Below are positions 60,153 to 64,000 of a DNA stretch of 64,000 nt, piece after piece. The notes under the pieces were generated by a model, which was given only the letters and a program-made list of their open reading frames with translations, ran no database searches and had not been told where the DNA came from. The stretch is from Nakamurella leprariae (GTDB lineage Bacteria; Actinomycetota; Actinomycetes; Mycobacteriales; Nakamurellaceae): the NCBI RefSeq assembly GCF_016918035.1, contig NZ_JAERWK010000008.1:412796-476795 (forward strand), in the 5' to 3' direction. Both the position numbers and the translations under genes were made by a program. The first letter of the stretch is position 1. The number at the start of each line of letters is the position of its first letter.

Positions 60153-61148
60153 ATGACCGCTTCCCCCGCATTCTCGGTTGCCGACGATATCGCACCCGGC
60201 CCGGCGCCGCGCGAGGCGGAGGACCTGGACGCCCAGGGCCCTGCCGCGGACCTGGTCCGCGTCTACCTCAACGGCATCGGGCGGACAGCTCTGCTGACCG
60301 CCGAGCAGGAGGTCGAGCTGGCCAAGCGCATCGAGGCCGGCGTCTTCGCGGCCCACAAGCTGGAGACGGCCAAACGGCTGTCACCGCAGCGCCGGGCCGA
60401 CCTGCGCGCCGTCGTCCGTGACGGCGCCCGCGCCCGCAACCACCTCCTGGTGGCCAACCTCCGCCTCGTGGTGTCGCTGGCCAAGCGCTACACCGGCCGT
60501 GGCATGCCGCTGCTGGACCTGATCCAGGAGGGCAACCTGGGCCTCATCCGTGCAGTCGAGAAGTTCGATTACACGAAGGGGTTCAAGTTCTCCACCTACG
60601 CCACCTGGTGGATCCGGCAGGCCATCTCGCGTGGCATGGCCGACCAGGGCCGCACCATCCGGCTGCCCGTGCACCTGGTGGAGCAGGTCAACAAGCTGTC
60701 GCGGCTCAAGCGCGAGCTGCACCAGCAGCTCGGGCGGGACGCCACGCTGGCCGAGCTGGCCGCCGAGTCCGGCATCCCGGAGGAGAAGATCTCCGATCTG
60801 CTGGACCACGCGCGTGATCCGGTGAGCCTGGACATGCCGGTCGGCAGCGACGAGGAGGCACCGCTCGGCGACTTCATCGAGGACAGCGAGTCGACGTCGG
60901 CCGAGGCCGCCGTGGTCGCCGGCTTCATGCACAGCGACATCGACCGGGTGCTGCGCACCCTGGACGACCGCGAGCAGTCGGTGGTCCGGTTGCGCTACGG
61001 CCTGGACGACGGGCGGCCGCGCACCCTCGACGAGATCGGCCGGGTCTTCGGCATCTCCCGTGAACGGGTGCGGCAGATCGAGCGTGACTCGATGGCCAAG
61101 TTGCGCACCGGCGACCGTTCCGAGTCGCTCCGGGCGTACGCCAGCTGA
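60153..61148 (+). CDS. sigB: Alternative principal-like sigma factor SigB
   Basis: The 331-residue group 2 sigma factor has regions 1.2 ([20 protein letters not shown]), 2 ([37 protein letters not shown]), 3 and 4.2 ([20 protein letters not shown]), close to SigA but without its long N-terminal extension. It directs general stress and stationary-phase genes in actinobacteria. ATG 60153 follows GAAGGGAG. Transcription probably starts from the ECF-type promoter at 60065 and ends at a perfect 18-bp hairpin. DUF3039 and DUF3099 genes lie upstream as usual; the ideR gene that often follows is absent. Confidence 0.95.
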   Translation: MTASPAFSVADDIAPGPAPREAEDLDAQGPAADLVRVYLNGIGRTALLTAEQEVELAKRIEAGVFAAHKLETAKRLSPQRRADLRAVVRDGARARNHLLVANLRLVVSLAKRYTGRGMPLLDLIQEGNLGLIRAVEKFDYTKGFKFSTYATWWIRQAISRGMADQGRTIRLPVHLVEQVNKLSRLKRELHQQLGRDATLAELAAESGIPEEKISDLLDHARDPVSLDMPVGSDEEAPLGDFIEDSESTSAEAAVVAGFMHSDIDRVLRTLDDREQSVVRLRYGLDDGRPRTLDEIGRVFGISRERVRQIERDSMAKLRTGDRSESLRAYAS

Positions 61149-61162
61149 GCACCAGCATCTGA

Positions 61163-61203
61163 CCGGGGGCCGGGACCGACACGACGTCGGTCCCGGCCCC
61201 CGG
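61163..61203 (+). terminator. Perfect 18-bp hairpin terminator after sigB
   Basis: The arms 61163-61180 and 61186-61203 pair perfectly around ACGAC, 14 bases after the sigB stop. No U tract follows. Confidence 0.8.
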
Positions 61204-61222
61204 TGCATGTCACCATCGCCGG

Positions 61223-61740
61223 ATGCGAGTGCGGGCCTTGTCCGACGGCACCTTCCTGGCCGCCCCGGGCTCCTTCGCCCCGGACGCCGGGGCCGACCGG
61301 CACCCGAGCTGTTCACCACCGGGGGCCGCGCCGACCTGCCGATCGGCTGCTTCGTCGTCGTCCACACCGACGGAGTTGTCCTGGTCGACGCCGGACTCGG
61401 GCCGGTCGACGAACCGGGGACCGGCGGATCGGCGCTGCGGGGCGGGCGGCTCCTCGACGAGCTGCGCCATGCGGGCGTCTCCGTCGAGCAGGACGGACAC
61501 ACCCTGGTGCTGCTCGGTGACGCTCCGACCTGCACCACCCAGCTCGACGAGCCGGGGTGGTCCTCGATCGGTGATGTCGACCCGGCCCTGGACCAGCGGC
61601 CGCGCACCTTCCGCACCCTGGCCGAGCTGTGGGACCGGTTGGCCGAGCCCCGGACCACCGGGGTGGGCGCGCACCTCCAGGCCCTGCGAGCCGGTCGGGT
61701 CGAGCTGCCCGGCCGCGACTGGCGACCCGAGCCGGCTCGA
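61223..61740 (+). pseudogene. Decayed metallo-beta-lactamase-fold hydrolase
   Basis: The frame from ATG 61223 reads MRVRALSDGTFLAAPGSFAP, a typical MBL-fold start. Homology then moves to another frame at about 61290-61320 (LPIGCFVVVHTDGVVLVDAG, LGP). After LLDELRHAGVSVEQ it jumps to the family C-terminus (GHTLVLLGDAPTCTTQLDEP, GWSSIGDVDPAL). The intervening roughly 100-120 residues with the HxHxDH zinc motif are missing. So there is at least one frameshift and a large internal deletion; no zinc site can form. Its right end runs into the convergent exporter gene. Confidence 0.7.
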
Positions 61741-61742
61741 GC

Positions 61743-63434
61743 TCAGCGCTCGGCCGCCTCCGGCGCCCGGTGCCGACCGGTGCGCTCCCGGTTCTGGTCC
61801 TGGTCCAGCCCGGCGTACTCCTCAGCCACTTCGGCGGCGAATCCCCCAGTGCCACCGGCCGCCTCGGCCGCCTCCAGCCGCCGGGCATCCTGGAGCTGCT
61901 CCTGACCGCTCTGCGTCCGCAGCGGGGTCTCTTTGAGGAAGACGACCGAGATCAGCGTGATGACGGCCAGCACGGTGCCGACCAGGAAGATCCGGGCGGT
62001 GCCGTCGCCGTAGGCGATCCGGACCAGCTCGACCAGCGGGCCGGGCAGCTCGTTGAGCTGGCCGATGCCGATGTCCCCGCTGCCGGCGGCGGCCGGATCG
62101 GCACCGGTCGCGACGAGACCGGCGCGGATGCGGTCGGCGACCTGGGTGGCCAGCACGGCACCGAGCACGGACACCCCGACGGTGCCGCCGAGCGAGCGGA
62201 AGAAGCTGACCGTCGACGTGGCCGAGCCGAGGTCGGTGGGCGGCACCACGTTCTGCACGGCGAGCACCAAGTTCTGCATGACCGTGCCGGTGCCTGCGCC
62301 CATGACGAACAGGTAGGCGCCCAGCAGCACCATGTTGGTCGTGTGGTCGATGGTGGCCAGCGCGGCGAACCCGACGAGCAGCAACACCGACCCGACGACC
62401 AGGTAGACCTTCAGCTTGCCGGTGCGGGTGATCAGTGCCCCCGAGATGGTGGAGCCCAGCGTCGACCCGACGATCGTCGGCAGCATCAGCAACCCGGCCG
62501 CGGTCGGTGAGACACCGCGGGCGATCTGGAAGTACTGGATCAGGAAGACCGCGCCGCCGAACATGGCCACGCCGACGCCCAGGCTGCCGATGGTGGCCAG
62601 CGTGGTGGTGCGGTCGCGGAACAGCCGCAGCGGGATGACCGGCTCCGCGGCCCGCAGCTCGACGACCACGGCCAGGCCCAGCAACAGCAGACCGCCGGCG
62701 AGCATCGCGATCGACGTGCCGGAGCCCCAGGCGAAGTCGTTCCCGGCCAGCGTGACCCAGATCAACAGGTCGCACACACCAGCCACGATGAGCGAGGCGC
62801 CGAGCCAGTCGATGGACACCTTCCGCTTCATCACCGGCAGGTGCAGCGTCTTGTGCACGACGAACAGCGAGACCATGGCCAACGGGATCCCGGCCCAGAA
62901 GCACCACCGCCAGCCGAGCCAGTCGGTGTCGACGATGACGCCGCCGATGAGCGGCCCGGCCACCGGCGCCACCGACATGACCGCCGCGATGGGGCCCATG
63001 TACCGCCCGCGCTCCCGCGGGCTGATCATCGCCGCGATGGCGATGATGACGAGCGCCTGCAGCCCGCCCAGGCCGAGACCCTGGAACGAGCGCCAGACGA
63101 TCAGCATCTCCACCGACGGCGAGAAGCCGGCCAGCAACGAGCCGGTCGTGAAGATCACCGTGGAGATCTGGACCAGCAGCTTCTTGCTGTAGAGGTCGGA
63201 CAGCTTGCCCCAGATCGGCGTGGTCGCCGTGGACGACAGCAGCGTCGCGGTGACGATCCACGTGTACTGGTTCTGTGAGCCGTGCAGCACCGAGATGATC
63301 GTCGGGAGCGCGTTCGAGACGATCGTCGCCGACAGGAACGCTGCGAACATCGCCAGCAGCAGTCCGGAGAGGGCGACGATGGTCTGGCGGTGCGTCATCC
63401 GGCCGGATGAGGCCGGTGGTGCGGTGGTCGTCAC
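61743..63434 (-). CDS. DHA2-type (14-helix) MFS drug exporter
   Basis: The 563-residue transporter has the MFS motif A GKLSDLYSKKLL, and the DHA2 pattern LSATIVSNALPTIISVL (usually LD.TIVNVALP), FQGLGLGGLQALVIIAI, motif C GPLIGGVIVD and about 14 helices. A Gln/Glu/Arg-rich cytosolic tail of about 50 residues ends the protein. It probably exports drugs or metabolites by proton antiport. GTG 63434 follows AGGAG; the longer frame to 63515 is less likely. Upstream at about 63500-63520 GTTG...CAAC forms a weak dyad. It is followed by the decayed hydrolase and preceded by the DeoR gene on the same strand. Confidence 0.92.
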   Translation of the reverse strand: MTTTAPPASSGRMTHRQTIVALSGLLLAMFAAFLSATIVSNALPTIISVLHGSQNQYTWIVTATLLSSTATTPIWGKLSDLYSKKLLVQISTVIFTTGSLLAGFSPSVEMLIVWRSFQGLGLGGLQALVIIAIAAMISPRERGRYMGPIAAVMSVAPVAGPLIGGVIVDTDWLGWRWCFWAGIPLAMVSLFVVHKTLHLPVMKRKVSIDWLGASLIVAGVCDLLIWVTLAGNDFAWGSGTSIAMLAGGLLLLGLAVVVELRAAEPVIPLRLFRDRTTTLATIGSLGVGVAMFGGAVFLIQYFQIARGVSPTAAGLLMLPTIVGSTLGSTISGALITRTGKLKVYLVVGSVLLLVGFAALATIDHTTNMVLLGAYLFVMGAGTGTVMQNLVLAVQNVVPPTDLGSATSTVSFFRSLGGTVGVSVLGAVLATQVADRIRAGLVATGADPAAAGSGDIGIGQLNELPGPLVELVRIAYGDGTARIFLVGTVLAVITLISVVFLKETPLRTQSGQEQLQDARRLEAAEAAGGTGGFAAEVAEEYAGLDQDQNRERTGRHRAPEAAER

Positions 63435-63572
63435 GAAGCGCTCCTGCCACGGCGGTCGGCCGGTCCGCACTCGCAGCGCAGGCGACGACGCCGCAAGATC
63501 AGTTGACTCGTGCAACCATATCTGCGGTCGTTCGCAAGGCGCAACAGTTGGCGGTCCCGATCGGCCTGCCGA

Positions 63573-64000
63573 TCATCCCTCCGCGCGCTGGTCCGCGGAC
63601 CGGTCGACCGGTACCACCTGGAACGCGGTGCCATTGGACCGCCACGTGGCGAGCAGGTCGGGATGGGCGCCGCTGTCGGTGATGATCAGGTCGAACTCGC
63701 TGACCGGGGCGATCTTCAGCATCGCCCGCCGGTTCAGCTTCGAGGAGTCCACCAGCAGGTAGCGCTTGGTGGCGGAGGCCAGCATCTGGCGCTTGAGCAT
63801 CACCACCTGCTCCTCCTGGTGGTACAGGTCGGTGCCGGACACGGCCGCGGTGGACATGAACACCGCGTCGACGTGGATACCGGCCACCTGCTCGATCGCC
63901 TGGACACCCAGGAACGAGTCGTGCGACACGTCGTACCGCCCGCCGATGCCGACCACCGTGAGCTCGTCGCGGTAGCGGGCCAGCTCGGACAGGCGGCGGA
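63573..64000 (-). CDS. DeoR-family regulator, C-terminal sensor domain (cut by window edge)
   Basis: About 142 residues of a DeoR/GlpR-type protein are visible. The phosphosugar-binding domain shows LTVVGIGGRYDVSHDSFLG, VDAVFMSTAAVSGTDLYHQE, YLLVDSSKLNRRAMLKIAPV and FDLIITDSG, typical of the DeoRC sensor fold. The HTH lies beyond base 64000. DeoR proteins repress sugar-use genes and respond to phosphorylated sugars. It is upstream of and co-oriented with the DHA2 exporter with a 138-bp gap; whether it regulates it is unknown. Confidence 0.88.
   Translation of the reverse strand, partial: RRLSELARYRDELTVVGIGGRYDVSHDSFLGVQAIEQVAGIHVDAVFMSTAAVSGTDLYHQEEQVVMLKRQMLASATKRYLLVDSSKLNRRAMLKIAPVSEFDLIITDSGAHPDLLATWRSNGTAFQVVPVDRSADQRAEG

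Overview
The window is high-GC DNA, densely packed and with short intergenic gaps, typical of an actinomycete. Its gene order closely follows the conserved actinobacterial block I know from Mycobacterium tuberculosis as roughly Rv2670c-Rv2710: zapE, ribD-like, secreted hydrolase, msrB, DUF3000, RNase D, dxs, TRAM methyltransferase, APC permease, two TrkA proteins, DUF3159, OB-fold, DUF4193, cei, ppgK, sigA, DUF3039/DUF3099, sigB. I cannot name the genus; a lineage near Nakamurella or Geodermatophilus is only a guess. I saw no tRNA, rRNA, CRISPR array, insertion sequence, integrase or phage gene, so this looks like chromosomal backbone with lineage-specific inserts.

Layout. 1-3.3 kb: the 5' part of fbiD/cofC (coenzyme F420 biosynthesis), then an NrtR-type regulator facing an operon of a von Willebrand A protein and a divergent PurA-like enzyme; this is the most unusual locus. 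3.4-10.4 kb: backbone (zapE, ribD-like, lipoprotein hydrolase, msrB, DUF3000, a response-regulator-like protein, RNase D). 10.5-15.2 kb: fatty-acid beta-oxidation (thiolase, FadB-type fusion) with a small protein and an NmrA-like reductase between. 15.2-20.5 kb: acyl-CoA ligase, F420-type LLM oxidoreductase, serine esterase and TetR regulator, with a striking poly-C tract inside the first pair. 20.5-22.6 kb: a two-component system. 22.7-26.9 kb: dxs, a glycerophosphodiesterase and a zinc alcohol dehydrogenase. 27.3-33.1 kb: an envelope/stress-flavoured insert (PRC-barrel/DUF2382 protein, membrane proteins, fatty-acid desaturase, three ANTAR-type regulators). 33.2-46.1 kb: the TRAM methyltransferase to sigA backbone. 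46.2-51.5 kb: accessory genes including a BlaI/M56 pair with a clear operator, a free-standing LuxR HTH, a double-hotdog thioesterase and DUF7455. 51.9-61.1 kb: helicase, BrkB-like protein, DUF3039, DUF3099, HhH-GPD glycosylase, methyltransferase, PhzF-like, dtd and sigB. 61.2-64 kb: a decayed metallo-beta-lactamase-fold gene, a DHA2 exporter and a truncated DeoR regulator.

How the parts fit. Two sigma factors, SigA and SigB, sit 14 kb apart; sigB has a textbook SigR/SigH/SigE-type promoter, linking it to oxidative or envelope stress, in keeping with msrB. The FbiD fragment and two LLM-class oxidoreductases indicate F420-dependent redox chemistry. Many genes have a TANNNT -10 box only 6-8 bases before the start codon and no ribosome binding site, which points to leaderless translation and was used to fix several starts. 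Compared with the mycobacterial order, the heme genes, dut, DUF3710, DUF3093 and suhB are absent from their usual places, and an all-alpha NTP pyrophosphatase lies where dut would be.
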